A DNA stretch of 8,459 nucleotides from Prevotella sp. (GTDB lineage Bacteria > Bacteroidota > Bacteroidia > Bacteroidales > Bacteroidaceae), in contig JAEEZP010000250.1 of assembly GCA_016291915.1 (NCBI GenBank), positions 1 through 8,459 of the forward strand. Reading direction: 5' to 3'. Below, one piece after another: positions 1 to 7,252 of this stretch. Each line of letters starts with the position of its first letter. The first letter of the stretch is position 1. The translations under genes and the position numbers were made by a program. Under the pieces are notes generated by a model. The model was not told the origin of the DNA and did no database searches. It saw only the letters and a list, made by a program, of their open reading frames with translations.

Positions 1-147
1 AAACCTTCTCAAGAGGTGGGTACACTCAAACAGACCATCAAAGATGCTGTGCTCGACAATAAGGTTCCCAATGAGCGTGAGGCTTTGATTGCCTTGCTGA
101 AAAAGAAAGCAGGTGAAATGGGGCTCATTGCAGCTAAAAACCGTTAA
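1..147 (+). CDS. C-terminal end of a probable CCA-adding tRNA nucleotidyltransferase (5' end outside window)
   Basis: Reading frame 1 is open from the window edge to a TAA at 145-147 and gives 48 residues. The segment has PSQEVGTLKQ followed by an amphipathic helix (KDAVLDNKV), then PNEREALIALLKKKAGEMGL. This resembles the extreme C-terminus of HD-domain CCA tRNA nucleotidyltransferases of Bacteroidota, where a 'PS-EVG-LK--IK-AILDG-I-N' stretch precedes a last helix ending near EMGL. Such enzymes add or repair the 3' CCA end of tRNAs in the cytoplasm. The call rests on remembered family resemblance over a short stretch only; the catalytic domain lies outside the window. The gene is separated from the next one by 130 AT-rich bases with promoter-like signals, so it is probably not part of the efflux operon. 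Confidence 0.5.
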   Translation, partial: KPSQEVGTLKQTIKDAVLDNKVPNEREALIALLKKKAGEMGLIAAKNR

Positions 148-155
148 TTCATGCA

Positions 156-178
156 AAAGTTATATATATAATAACTTT
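156..178. promoter_or_regulatory. AT-rich inverted repeat, possible operator or weak terminator
   Basis: AAAGTTAT at 156-163 and ATAACTTT at 171-178 form a perfect 8-bp inverted repeat around a 7-base AT loop. It lies nine bases after the stop of the upstream gene and ends 17 bases before the TAATTTTG box, so it would overlap the -33 region of the predicted promoter. It could be a regulator binding site for the efflux operon. No run of T follows it on +, which makes an intrinsic terminator less likely. AT-rich DNA gives such repeats by chance fairly often. Confidence 0.35.
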
Positions 179-195
179 ACATGGAAAAATATGTG

Positions 196-203
196 TAATT
201 TTG
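196..203 (+). promoter_or_regulatory. Candidate Bacteroidota -7 box for the efflux operon
   Basis: TAATTTTG at 196-203 matches the TAnnTTTG consensus of the Bacteroidota housekeeping sigma factor. It sits 74 bases ahead of the adaptor start codon. No clean TTTG is seen about 19-21 bases upstream; the nearest candidate is TTTA at 176-179. A second, one-base-short version (TAGTTTG, 204-210) follows directly. The upstream half of the promoter is therefore weak or activator-dependent, if this is the right box. Confidence 0.45.
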
Positions 204-277
204 TAGTTTGAAAACAAAAATCGAGCATTTAGGTTTTCCTATTATTGACAATAAAAAACAATAAAAAATAAAAAGGT

Positions 278-1468
278 ATGAAAATATTCAGCTTTACAGC
301 AATAGCAGTATCTGCGCTTTTGCTGGTTTCATGTGGTGGAAAGAGTGGTGGACGTCCTGAATTCGGGGACAATGAGTATCCGATAACAACAGTGGAATTT
401 CAGAATTCATCTACTCAAACTACCTATCCAGCTACTATCAAGGGTGTGCAGGATGTTGAGATCCGTCCGAAGGTTGCTGGTTTCTTGACGAGAGTATGTG
501 TGAAGGAAGGTCAGTCTGTAGGTGCTGGACAACTGTTGTTTGTCATCGACAACGAGACTTACCAGGCAGCTGTACGTCAGGCTCAGGCAGCTGTAAACAC
601 TGCCACTGCTCAGTGCAACACGGCTAAGTTGACATGTGAGAACAGTCAGAAACTGTTTGATAACAATGTTATCGGTGCTTACGAACTGGAATCAGCCAAG
701 AATACCTATGCCAGTGCGCAGGCTCAGTTGGCTCAGGCAAAGGCTGCTCTGGCATCTGCTAAGGAGACCTTGAGTTTCTGCTATGTCAAGAGTCCTTCAG
801 CCGGTGTTATCGGTAATCTGCCCTACAAGGTAGGTGCTATGGTCAGTGCGTCCAGCGTTCCTGCCCTTACTACCGTTTCAAATATCAGCAGCATGGACGT
901 TTATTTCTCCTTGACAGAGAAAGATATGCTGGAGTTGAGTAAGGTCGCCGGTGGTACTAATGCTGCCCTTAACAGTCTTCCTCCAGTGAAGTTGATCCTT
1001 GCCGATGGTACTGAATACGGTCATCAGGGTAAGGTTACGAAAGCCAGTGGTGTTATCGACCCCGCTACCGGTAGTGTGCAGCTGATTGCCAACTTCCCCA
1101 ATACAGAGCGTTTGTTAAAGAGTGGTGGCTCTGGCTCTATCGTCATTCCAAAGCATGATAACAGTGCTGTCATCATTCCACAGAGCGTGGTTATGGAGGT
1201 TCAGAACAAGAAGTTTGTGTATGTGCTCGGTAAAGACAACAAGGTACAATACACAGAGATTACTGTTGCCCCGCAGAATGACGGTAATAACTTCATCGTA
1301 CTGAGTGGTTTGAAACCTGGTGACAAATATGTTACCAATGGCATCACCAAGTTGACTGACCAGATGGAGATCGTGCCAATCACCCCTGAGCGTTACCAGC
1401 AGAAGATCGACGAGCAGGCAAAGGCTATGTCGGCAGGTGATATCGTCAACGCAATGAAGAAAAAGTAA
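278..1468 (+). CDS. RND efflux periplasmic adaptor lipoprotein (AcrA/MexA-like membrane fusion protein)
   Basis: This is the adaptor that joins an RND pump to its outer-membrane channel across the periplasm. The 396-residue length fits the family. Residues 1-19 are a lipoprotein signal peptide with lipobox LVSC (Cys19). The residues after Cys (GGKSGG) lack an acidic surface-export signal, consistent with a periplasmic lipoprotein. The first half of the lipoyl domain is about 60-92 (IRPKVAGFL, KEGQSVGAGQLL). A long alanine/glutamine-rich alpha-helical hairpin spans about 93-167, with its turn near 128-133 (DNNVIG). The second lipoyl half is about 168-200 (VKSPSAGVIG), the beta-barrel about 205-295 and the membrane-proximal domain about 298-368. 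The ATG at 278 is chosen because it gives a complete signal peptide. It follows AAAAAGGT, one of the few purine-rich leaders here. First gene of the operon, 34 bases before the pump gene. The pump substrate cannot be read from the sequence. Confidence 0.95.
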   Translation: MKIFSFTAIAVSALLLVSCGGKSGGRPEFGDNEYPITTVEFQNSSTQTTYPATIKGVQDVEIRPKVAGFLTRVCVKEGQSVGAGQLLFVIDNETYQAAVRQAQAAVNTATAQCNTAKLTCENSQKLFDNNVIGAYELESAKNTYASAQAQLAQAKAALASAKETLSFCYVKSPSAGVIGNLPYKVGAMVSASSVPALTTVSNISSMDVYFSLTEKDMLELSKVAGGTNAALNSLPPVKLILADGTEYGHQGKVTKASGVIDPATGSVQLIANFPNTERLLKSGGSGSIVIPKHDNSAVIIPQSVVMEVQNKKFVYVLGKDNKVQYTEITVAPQNDGNNFIVLSGLKPGDKYVTNGITKLTDQMEIVPITPERYQQKIDEQAKAMSAGDIVNAMKKK

Positions 1469-1502
1469 TCCTATAGATCTCAAGATACAAAGAGAAAAGA
1501 AT

Positions 1503-4500
1503 ATGACATTTACAGCTTTTATCAAACGTCCGGTTCTCTCAACGGTAATCTCTATTGTTATCGTTATTTTGGGATTTATCGGACTGGCAACACTGCCTAT
1601 CGAGCAGTATCCTGATATCGCACCACCAACGGTTGTGGTGTTTACCAGTTATCCTGGTGCTGATGCAGAAACGGTGAAGAACTCCGTGCTGGCTCCCTTG
1701 GAAGAGAGTATCAACGGTGTGGAGGGAATGGATTACCTGAGTTCATCCGCATCTTCCGGATCTGCCAGTATTACTGTGATGTTCCGTCAGGGTATGAACC
1801 CTGATATGTGTGCGGTGAATGTGCAGAACCGTGTCTCTCAGGCGCAGGCATTACTTCCTGCCGAGGTTACACAGATCGGTGTTACCGTGATGAAACGTCA
1901 GACATCACAGGTGATGATGTTCACATTGACATCCGATGGTCGTTATGACGATGAGTTCCTGACCAACTATAACAATATCAATATCATACCTGCCATCAAG
2001 CGTATTGAAGGCGTGGGTGACGTACAGAGTCCTGGTGTAAAATCCTACTCTATGCGTATCTGGCTGAAACCGGAGGTAATGAAACAGCATGGGCTGATGC
2101 CTTCGGATGTTACCGGTGTGCTTGCCGAGCAGAATATTGAAGCAGCTCCAGGTACTTTCGGTGAGCGTTCGGATGTGGCCTTCGAATATGCCATGCGTTA
2201 TACCGGCCGTCTGAAAACACCGGAGGAATTCGGAGACATCATTATCTCCAGCAATGCCGATGGTCAGACACTCAAGCTGAAGGATGTGGCAAAGATTGAG
2301 TTGGGTGGTCTGCAGTATTCTGTATCCATGAAGAATAACAATATTCCTTCTGTGATGGGTATGGTGCAGCAGATTGCCGGTTCTAATGCCAACGAGATTG
2401 CCAAGCGTGTAAAGCAGGAGTTGAAAGACCAGGAGAAGTTCTTCCCTCCGGGAATGTTCTATAAGATCAACTATGATGTTACGGAGTTCTTGTATGCCAG
2501 TATCGAGGAGGTGGTATTCACCCTTATCCTGACCTTGTTGCTCGTATTCTTGGTGGTTTATGTCTTCTTGCAGGACTGGCGTTCCACCTTGATTCCGTTG
2601 ATCGCTGTTCCGGTGTCCCTCATCGGTACTTTCTTCTTCCTGAAAATCTTCGGATTCTCTATTAACTTGTTGGTACTCTCTGCCTTGCTGCTGGCTATTG
2701 CTATTGTGGTGGATGATGCCATTGTGGTTGTGGAGGCTGTCCATGCCAAGCTTGATCAGGGATATAAGAGTGCGTTGTCAGCATCTATCGACGCCATGAA
2801 TGAGATCTCAGGTGCTATCATCTCCATTACCTTGGTGATGGCAGCTGTGTTTATCCCTGTATCATTCATCGGAGGAACAAGTGGAACCTTCTACCGTGAG
2901 TTCGGTATAACGATGGCTGTGGCTATTATCATCTCGGCATTGAATGCCTTGACATTGTCACCGGCTCTCTGTGCTATCTTCTTGAAACCACACAGTGAGG
3001 AGGGTGAGAAGAAGATGTCGTTCCTCGACCGTTGGCATACCTCTTTTAATACTGCGTTTACGAAGACAACAGAGAAATATAAAAAGGCTACAGAAAAGCT
3101 GGTGCGTAAGCCACTTGCTATCGGTATTACTGTGATTGTCGGTATTGCTATCCTGGTATTGACCATGCAGACGACGAAGACAGGTCTTGTGCCTGATGAA
3201 GATACGGGTACTTTATTCTGTACTGTCAGCATGCCACCGGCCACCTCCGTGGCACGTACCAAGCAAGTTATCAATCAGGTGGACTCCATCCTTGCTGCCG
3301 ATCCCGCAATCTTGAGCCGTGAGCAGATTCAGGGATACAACTTCATTGCCGGAGCCGGTTCTGACCAGGCTACCTTCATCATGAAGTTAAAACCTTTCGA
3401 GGAAAGACAGAAAGGCTTCTGGTGGAAACTGTCAGGCTTATGGCAAGGTGACGGTATCTACCGTTTCTTCCTGAATCCGATGGATGCTCAGGGTGTGCTG
3501 GCACAGATTTATTTGAAGACAGCGCATATCAAGGATGCACAGATTCTTGCCTTTGCGCCGCCAATGATTCCCGGATTCTCTGCCAACAGCGGTGTGTCGC
3601 TGGTGATGCAGGACCGTACGGGTGGTGACCTTAAGAAGTTCTTTGGTATTGTACAGGATTACCTGAAGGAATTGAACAAACGTCCCGAGATACAGACGGC
3701 TATGACCGCCTACAACCCTAACTACCCACAGTATATGATCCATGTGGATGTGGCCAAGTGTAAGCAGGCCGGTCTCTCACCAAGGACGATCCTCTCTACA
3801 CTTCAGGGATATTACGGTGGTTTGTATGCCTCCAACTTCAATGCCTATGGTAAACTCTTCCGTGTGATGGTTCAGGGTTCGCCCGAGACACGTATGACAC
3901 CAGAGTCGCTTAACAGCATCTATGTCCGTACTTCACAGGGAATGTCTCCTATTCAGGAATATTGCCAGTTGGAGCGTGTCTATGGACCGTCAAACATCAA
4001 CCGTTTCAACTTGTTCACCGCTATCAATGTTACGGCTACCGTGGCCGACGGCTATTCCACCGGTGAGGCTATCAAGGCGGTAGAGCAGGTGGCTGCCGAC
4101 TACCTTCCTACGGGATATACCTATGATTATTCCGGACTTACCCGCCAAGAGGCAAAGTCAAGTAACTCCACGGCCATCATCTTCTTGCTGTGTATTGTCT
4201 TCATCTACCTGATCTTGTCTGCACAGTATGAGAGTTATATCCTGCCGTTGTCGGTAATCCTTTCTGTGCCCTTCGGACTGGCCGGCGCATTCCTGTTCAC
4301 AAGGATCTTCGGTCATTCCAACGATATCTATATGCAGATATCCTTGATTATGTTGATCGGTCTGTTGGCAAAGAATGCTATTCTGATAGTGCAGTATGCC
4401 TTGGAGCGCCGTCAGACAGGTATGGCTATCTCTTGGTCGGCCGTGTTAGGATCTGCAGCTCGTCTGCGTCCTATCCTTATGACCTCTTTGGCTATGGTGA

Positions 4501-4757
4501 TCGGTTTGCTGCCGATGATGTTCGCATCCGGTGTCGGAAAGAACGGTAACCAGACCTTGGGAGCCGCTGCCATCGGTGGTATGTTTATAGGAACCATCTT
4601 ACAGTTGGTTGTCGTCCCGGCATTGTTCGTGATCTTTGAGGCATTGCAGGAGAAATTCCGTCCGATGAATTTCGAAGATGACGATGCTCATGTGGATACA
4701 GAACTCTTGCAGTACAGTCATCCGCTGGAGATCACTAATGAGGATTATGTCAAGTAA
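1503..4757 (+). CDS. RND multidrug efflux pump, HAE1 family (AcrB/MexB-like inner-membrane transporter)
   Basis: This proton-driven inner-membrane pump is expected to work as a trimer, taking compounds from the periplasm or membrane into the tripartite channel. The protein has 1084 residues; E. coli AcrB has 1049. It starts with the family signature FIKRPVLSTVISIVIVILG (TM1, about 7-27). TM2-TM6 lie within about 337-490, TM7 about 537-556, and TM8-TM12 within about 888-1045. Two large periplasmic loops lie at about 30-335 and 558-885. The proton relay is intact: Asp404-Asp405 in TM4 (AIVVDDAIVVVEA), Lys957 in TM10 (GLLAKNAILIVQ), Arg987 and Thr994 (RLRPILMTS), matching AcrB D407/D408, K940, R971 and T978. 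The switch-loop region is near 613-623 (NFIAGAGSDQA). Compared with AcrB there are about 20 extra residues near 636-660, rich in Trp/Phe, and an acidic tail after 1050. The gaps on either side, 34 and 27 bases, place it in one operon with its partners. HAE1 is clear, the substrate is not. Confidence 0.97.
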   Translation: MTFTAFIKRPVLSTVISIVIVILGFIGLATLPIEQYPDIAPPTVVVFTSYPGADAETVKNSVLAPLEESINGVEGMDYLSSSASSGSASITVMFRQGMNPDMCAVNVQNRVSQAQALLPAEVTQIGVTVMKRQTSQVMMFTLTSDGRYDDEFLTNYNNINIIPAIKRIEGVGDVQSPGVKSYSMRIWLKPEVMKQHGLMPSDVTGVLAEQNIEAAPGTFGERSDVAFEYAMRYTGRLKTPEEFGDIIISSNADGQTLKLKDVAKIELGGLQYSVSMKNNNIPSVMGMVQQIAGSNANEIAKRVKQELKDQEKFFPPGMFYKINYDVTEFLYASIEEVVFTLILTLLLVFLVVYVFLQDWRSTLIPLIAVPVSLIGTFFFLKIFGFSINLLVLSALLLAIAIVVDDAIVVVEAVHAKLDQGYKSALSASIDAMNEISGAIISITLVMAAVFIPVSFIGGTSGTFYREFGITMAVAIIISALNALTLSPALCAIFLKPHSEEGEKKMSFLDRWHTSFNTAFTKTTEKYKKATEKLVRKPLAIGITVIVGIAILVLTMQTTKTGLVPDEDTGTLFCTVSMPPATSVARTKQVINQVDSILAADPAILSREQIQGYNFIAGAGSDQATFIMKLKPFEERQKGFWWKLSGLWQGDGIYRFFLNPMDAQGVLAQIYLKTAHIKDAQILAFAPPMIPGFSANSGVSLVMQDRTGGDLKKFFGIVQDYLKELNKRPEIQTAMTAYNPNYPQYMIHVDVAKCKQAGLSPRTILSTLQGYYGGLYASNFNAYGKLFRVMVQGSPETRMTPESLNSIYVRTSQGMSPIQEYCQLERVYGPSNINRFNLFTAINVTATVADGYSTGEAIKAVEQVAADYLPTGYTYDYSGLTRQEAKSSNSTAIIFLLCIVFIYLILSAQYESYILPLSVILSVPFGLAGAFLFTRIFGHSNDIYMQISLIMLIGLLAKNAILIVQYALERRQTGMAISWSAVLGSAARLRPILMTSLAMVIGLLPMMFASGVGKNGNQTLGAAAIGGMFIGTILQLVVVPALFVIFEALQEKFRPMNFEDDDAHVDTELLQYSHPLEITNEDYVK

Positions 4758-4784
4758 GATAAAGAATAAAGACTATTATATTTT

Positions 4785-6170
4785 ATGAGAAAAATATCTT
4801 TTATTGTCATGATGTCTGCAGTGCTCTTACTGAGCAGCTGCGGTGTCTACAACAAATATGAGCAACCGGAGGTGGTGACGAAAGGACTTGTCCGTGATCC
4901 TGTGTCGATGACTGATACATTGATGGCCAGTGATACCACCTCTTTCGGGAATCTTCCTTGGCGTGAGGTGTTTACCGATCCTTATCTCCAGGTGTTGATA
5001 CAACAGGGCCTGACCCGTAATGTGAACCTCCTCAATGCTGCACAGAATGTGAAGATGGTGGAGGCTCAGTTGCGTGCCGCTAAGTTGGCTTTCTTACCAC
5101 AGGTAACCTTCTCTCCGCAGGGAACACTCTCTTCATGGGACTTCGGAAAAGTCTCACAGACTTACTCTTTCCCAGTGACTGCCAGCTGGACCGTCGATCT
5201 GTTCGGAAATCTGTTGAACCAGAAGCGCAGTGCTCAGATGACCCTCCTTGCAACGAAAGATTATCAGGTAGCTGTCAAGACACAGATCATCTCTGGCATT
5301 GCCAATATGTACTATACCTTGCTGATGCTTGACCGTCAGATGCAGATTCTCGAGGATATGGCAACCCTGACAAAGAATACCTGGGACATGATGAAGTTGC
5401 AGATGGAGCTCGGACGTTACCGTGCTACCAGTGTGCAGAGTGCTGAGGCTGGCTACTATAGTGTGTTGGCACAACAAGAGGATATGAAACGTCAGATACG
5501 GGAGGTGGAAAACTCCCTGTCTGTGCTGATCGGTCAACAGGCACAGACCATCGCCCGTGGTGTGCTGGAAGATCAGCAACTGCCTACACAGTTCAGTACC
5601 GGCACCTCTATCAAGCTCTTGGCCAACAGAGCAGATGTCCATGCTGCCGAGATGCAGTTGGCTGCATGTTTCTATGATGTGAACACGGCCCGTTCCCGTT
5701 TCTATCCTTCTCTGACGATAAACGGCAACGGCGCATACACCAATAGCGGTGGAGGTATGGTCGTCAATCCGGGTAAGGTGCTCGCCTCTGCCGTTGGCTC
5801 TCTTGTACAGCCTGTGTTTATGCGTGGACAGTTGAAGGCTGGTCTCCGTGTGGCTGAGGCTCAGTATGAGCAGGCATATAACAACTGGCAGAATACCATC
5901 TATCAGGCAGGTAGCGAGGTAAGCAATGCCTTGGTGCTTTACAACAGTAGTGAGGCAAAGAGCAAGTTGGAGGCTCATCAGGTGGAGGTGCTGAAGAAGA
6001 ATGTGGAAGATACCAAGGCTTTGGTACACAGTAGTACCAGCACCTATCTGGAGGTTATCCAGGCACAGAGCAGCTTGTTGAATGCAGAGTTGTCGAAGGT
6101 GGCGGATGATTTCCATAAGATGCAGGCTGTCGTCAACCTGTATCAGGCGCTCGGCGGTGGTGCACAGTAA
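4785..6170 (+). CDS. Outer-membrane factor lipoprotein of the efflux system (OprM/NodT-type, TolC superfamily)
   Basis: This trimeric outer-membrane channel completes the tripartite pump. The 461-residue length is typical for OprM/NodT proteins. Residues 1-19 form a lipoprotein signal with lipobox LSSC (Cys19). The hallmark opening PWREVFTDPYLQVLIQQGL is at 58-76. Two structural repeats follow: the first (about 60-250) ends with an LSVLIGQ segment, and the second begins with NRADVHAAEMQLAA (281-294), a version of the family's RPDV-AAE motif. FYPSLTINGNGAY (306-318) and VQPVFMRGQLKAG (341-353) are family beta-strand and helix motifs. The C-terminus NLYQALGGG (451-459) is the usual OprM-type ending. 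It starts 27 bases after the pump gene and ends 29 bases before the LpxA-family gene, so co-transcription is likely. Apart from an AT-rich leader there is no ribosome binding site, as is common in Bacteroidota. Confidence 0.95.
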   Translation: MRKISFIVMMSAVLLLSSCGVYNKYEQPEVVTKGLVRDPVSMTDTLMASDTTSFGNLPWREVFTDPYLQVLIQQGLTRNVNLLNAAQNVKMVEAQLRAAKLAFLPQVTFSPQGTLSSWDFGKVSQTYSFPVTASWTVDLFGNLLNQKRSAQMTLLATKDYQVAVKTQIISGIANMYYTLLMLDRQMQILEDMATLTKNTWDMMKLQMELGRYRATSVQSAEAGYYSVLAQQEDMKRQIREVENSLSVLIGQQAQTIARGVLEDQQLPTQFSTGTSIKLLANRADVHAAEMQLAACFYDVNTARSRFYPSLTINGNGAYTNSGGGMVVNPGKVLASAVGSLVQPVFMRGQLKAGLRVAEAQYEQAYNNWQNTIYQAGSEVSNALVLYNSSEAKSKLEAHQVEVLKKNVEDTKALVHSSTSTYLEVIQAQSSLLNAELSKVADDFHKMQAVVNLYQALGGGAQ

Positions 6171-6199
6171 TGTTATGTTGAATCAGAAAATCCTATTTT

Positions 6200-6973
6200 A
6201 TGATCAGTGAAAAAGCAATAGTCAGTCCGAAGGCTCAGATTGGAAATAATGTAACCATCTATCCTTTCGTATATATAGAAGATGATGTCGTTATCGGTGA
6301 TAACTGTATCATATATCCTTTTGTCAGTCTGATGAACGGCACACGTTTAGGAAAAGGCAATAAGATTCATCAGAATACGGTGCTCGGTGCTATTCCTCAG
6401 GATTTCAGCTATCGTGGTGAGGCTACCGTCATGGTTATCGGCGATAACAACATTATCCGTGAGAATGTTGTTATCAACCGGGCAACCTTCCCTGACGGAG
6501 AAACGCGTATCGGCAATAACAACTTCATCATGGAGGGTGTTCATCTCTCCCATGATGTGAAGATCGGTGACGGTTGTGTCTTCGGCTATGGTACTAAGAT
6601 TGCCGGTGATTGTGTCTTCAACAACGGTGTGATCCTTTCTTCCAATGTGATTGTCAATCCCCGTGTACGTATCGGCACAGCCGCTATGATCTCCAGTGGT
6701 TGCCGCATCAGTTATGATGTGCCGCCATTTATCGTAGCCAATGACAACCCCGTCAGATATGGTGGTCTTAACAGTACTGTTCTCACCAACTACGGTGTAG
6801 ATGAAAAGATCCAGAAACATATCGCCAATGCCTACCGACTGATCTTCCATGGACACACCAGTGTGTTTGATGCTGTCAACCAGGTAGAGGAACAGGTTCC
6901 CGACTCAGAAGAGATACAGGATATCGTAAGATTTATCCGAGATACAGAACTCGGAATTATCGGCAGAGAATAA
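6200..6973 (+). CDS. lpxA: LpxA-family acyltransferase (UDP-N-acetylglucosamine O-acyltransferase-like), divergent paralogue candidate
   Basis: LpxA moves a 3-hydroxyacyl chain from acyl carrier protein to UDP-GlcNAc, the first step of lipid A synthesis, in the cytoplasm as a trimer. This 257-residue protein (E. coli LpxA 262) has hexapeptide repeats over about 10-175 (IGNNVTIYP, IGDNCIIYP, IGDNNIIRENVVINRAT) forming a left-handed beta-helix. The LpxA-type helical C-terminal domain is about 198-254 (HIANAYRLIFHG). QDF (67-69), EGVHLSHD (112-119) and DVPPF (173-177) mark it as LpxA rather than LpxD or GlmU. The catalytic base equivalent to E. coli His125 is His118, with His115 matching His122. 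Gap-free alignment from memory shows changes at other E. coli functional positions: K76 to Ser70, H144 to Asp137, H160 to Asn153, G173 to Ser, H191 to Pro184, R204/R205 to Asn197/Tyr198. The symbol is a family label. It starts 29 bases after the channel gene, with no lpxC, fabZ, lpxD or lpxB nearby. It may be the cell's only LpxA, a second copy, or an enzyme with another acceptor. Confidence 0.85.
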   Translation: MISEKAIVSPKAQIGNNVTIYPFVYIEDDVVIGDNCIIYPFVSLMNGTRLGKGNKIHQNTVLGAIPQDFSYRGEATVMVIGDNNIIRENVVINRATFPDGETRIGNNNFIMEGVHLSHDVKIGDGCVFGYGTKIAGDCVFNNGVILSSNVIVNPRVRIGTAAMISSGCRISYDVPPFIVANDNPVRYGGLNSTVLTNYGVDEKIQKHIANAYRLIFHGHTSVFDAVNQVEEQVPDSEEIQDIVRFIRDTELGIIGRE

Positions 6974-6978
6974 ATGAA

Positions 6979-7005
6979 ACGGCCCGGGGCAATACCTCGG
7001 GCCGT
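6979..7005. terminator. Strong GC-rich hairpin, likely bidirectional terminator
   Basis: ACGGCCCGGGG (6979-6989) pairs with CCTCGGGCCGT (6995-7005) over 11 base pairs with one G-U pair and a 5-base loop (CAATA). It begins five bases after the stop of the LpxA-family gene. On + only a short CTT follows. On -, the stem is followed by the T-rich TTTCATTTATT, so it may also stop transcripts coming from the lipoprotein gene on the opposite strand. Confidence 0.8.
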
Positions 7006-7069
7006 CTTACTGAATGACAAAAAACTTTCTTTCCTTACTTCCTAAATCCTATAACTTTTTAACATTAAA

Positions 7070-7097
7070 CAATAACCAATAACCAATAACCAATTAC
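7070..7097. repeat. Heptamer tandem repeat block 1 (CAATAAC)
   Basis: There are three perfect copies of the 7-base unit CAATAAC at 7070-7076, 7077-7083 and 7084-7090, then a variant CAATTAC at 7091-7097. The variant unit carries the left edge (ATTACCG) of the inverted-repeat element that follows. Confidence 0.9.
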
Positions 7098-7154
7098 CGG
7101 AGCAGCGAGCGCAGAGCCATGCTTGCATAGGCTATGCCGAGTCGTGACGGTAAT
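7093..7154 (+). repeat. 62-base MITE-like element, copy A, with ATTACCG/CGGTAAT ends
   Basis: The segment starts with ATTACCG (7093-7099) and ends with its exact complement CGGTAAT (7148-7154). Inside is a near-perfect palindrome, GCATAG-G-CTATGC (7125-7137). A second copy in reverse orientation lies at 8248-8341. Similarity to that copy continues outward through CGCCGAAGG (7155-7163) into the flanking heptamers. Its GC content is far above that of the heptamer arrays on both sides. No reading frame explains it. The element may be a non-autonomous mobile repeat or a structured intergenic repeat; no transposase is present in the window. Confidence 0.75.
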
Positions 7155-7163
7155 CGCCGAAGG

Positions 7164-7226
7164 CAATAACCAATAACCAATAACCAATAACCAATAACCA
7201 ATAACCAATAACCAATAACCAATAAA
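7164..7226. repeat. Heptamer tandem repeat block 2 (CAATAAC x8 plus one variant)
   Basis: Eight perfect head-to-tail copies of CAATAAC run from 7164 to 7219, followed by CAATAAA at 7220-7226. This is the same unit and the same orientation as the block at 7070-7097, so the 62-base element and its GC-rich flank look as if they sit inside one longer array. A perfect 7-base array of this length is prone to slippage, so copy number probably differs between strains. Confidence 0.95.
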
Positions 7227-7247
7227 CTCTAAACTCTAAACTCTAAA
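7227..7247. repeat. Second heptamer tandem repeat (CTCTAAA x3)
   Basis: Three perfect copies of CTCTAAA follow the CAATAAC array without a gap (7227-7233, 7234-7240, 7241-7247). A degenerate CTAAATTACTCTC continues into the stop codon of the lipoprotein gene on - (7253-7255). The unit length is again seven bases but the unit is different, and the array abuts the 3' end of a gene. Confidence 0.9.
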
Positions 7248-7252
7248 CTAAA

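Noticed and set aside
148..277. Small regulator gene between the upstream gene and the efflux operon
   Set aside because: The 130 bases are AT-rich with stops in the frames and no start followed by a usable reading frame; only promoter-like signals are seen.
1905..2744. 279-codon open frame on - opposite the RND pump gene
   Set aside because: It is antisense to a conserved part of the pump, and the low-complexity His/Gln/Asn-rich translation looks like a shadow of the sense codons.
5154..6116. 320-codon open frame on - opposite the outer-membrane factor gene
   Set aside because: It lies entirely opposite a clear OprM/NodT gene, its translation is rich in His, Leu and Cys with no recognisable domain, and long antisense frames are expected from the codon use of these genes.
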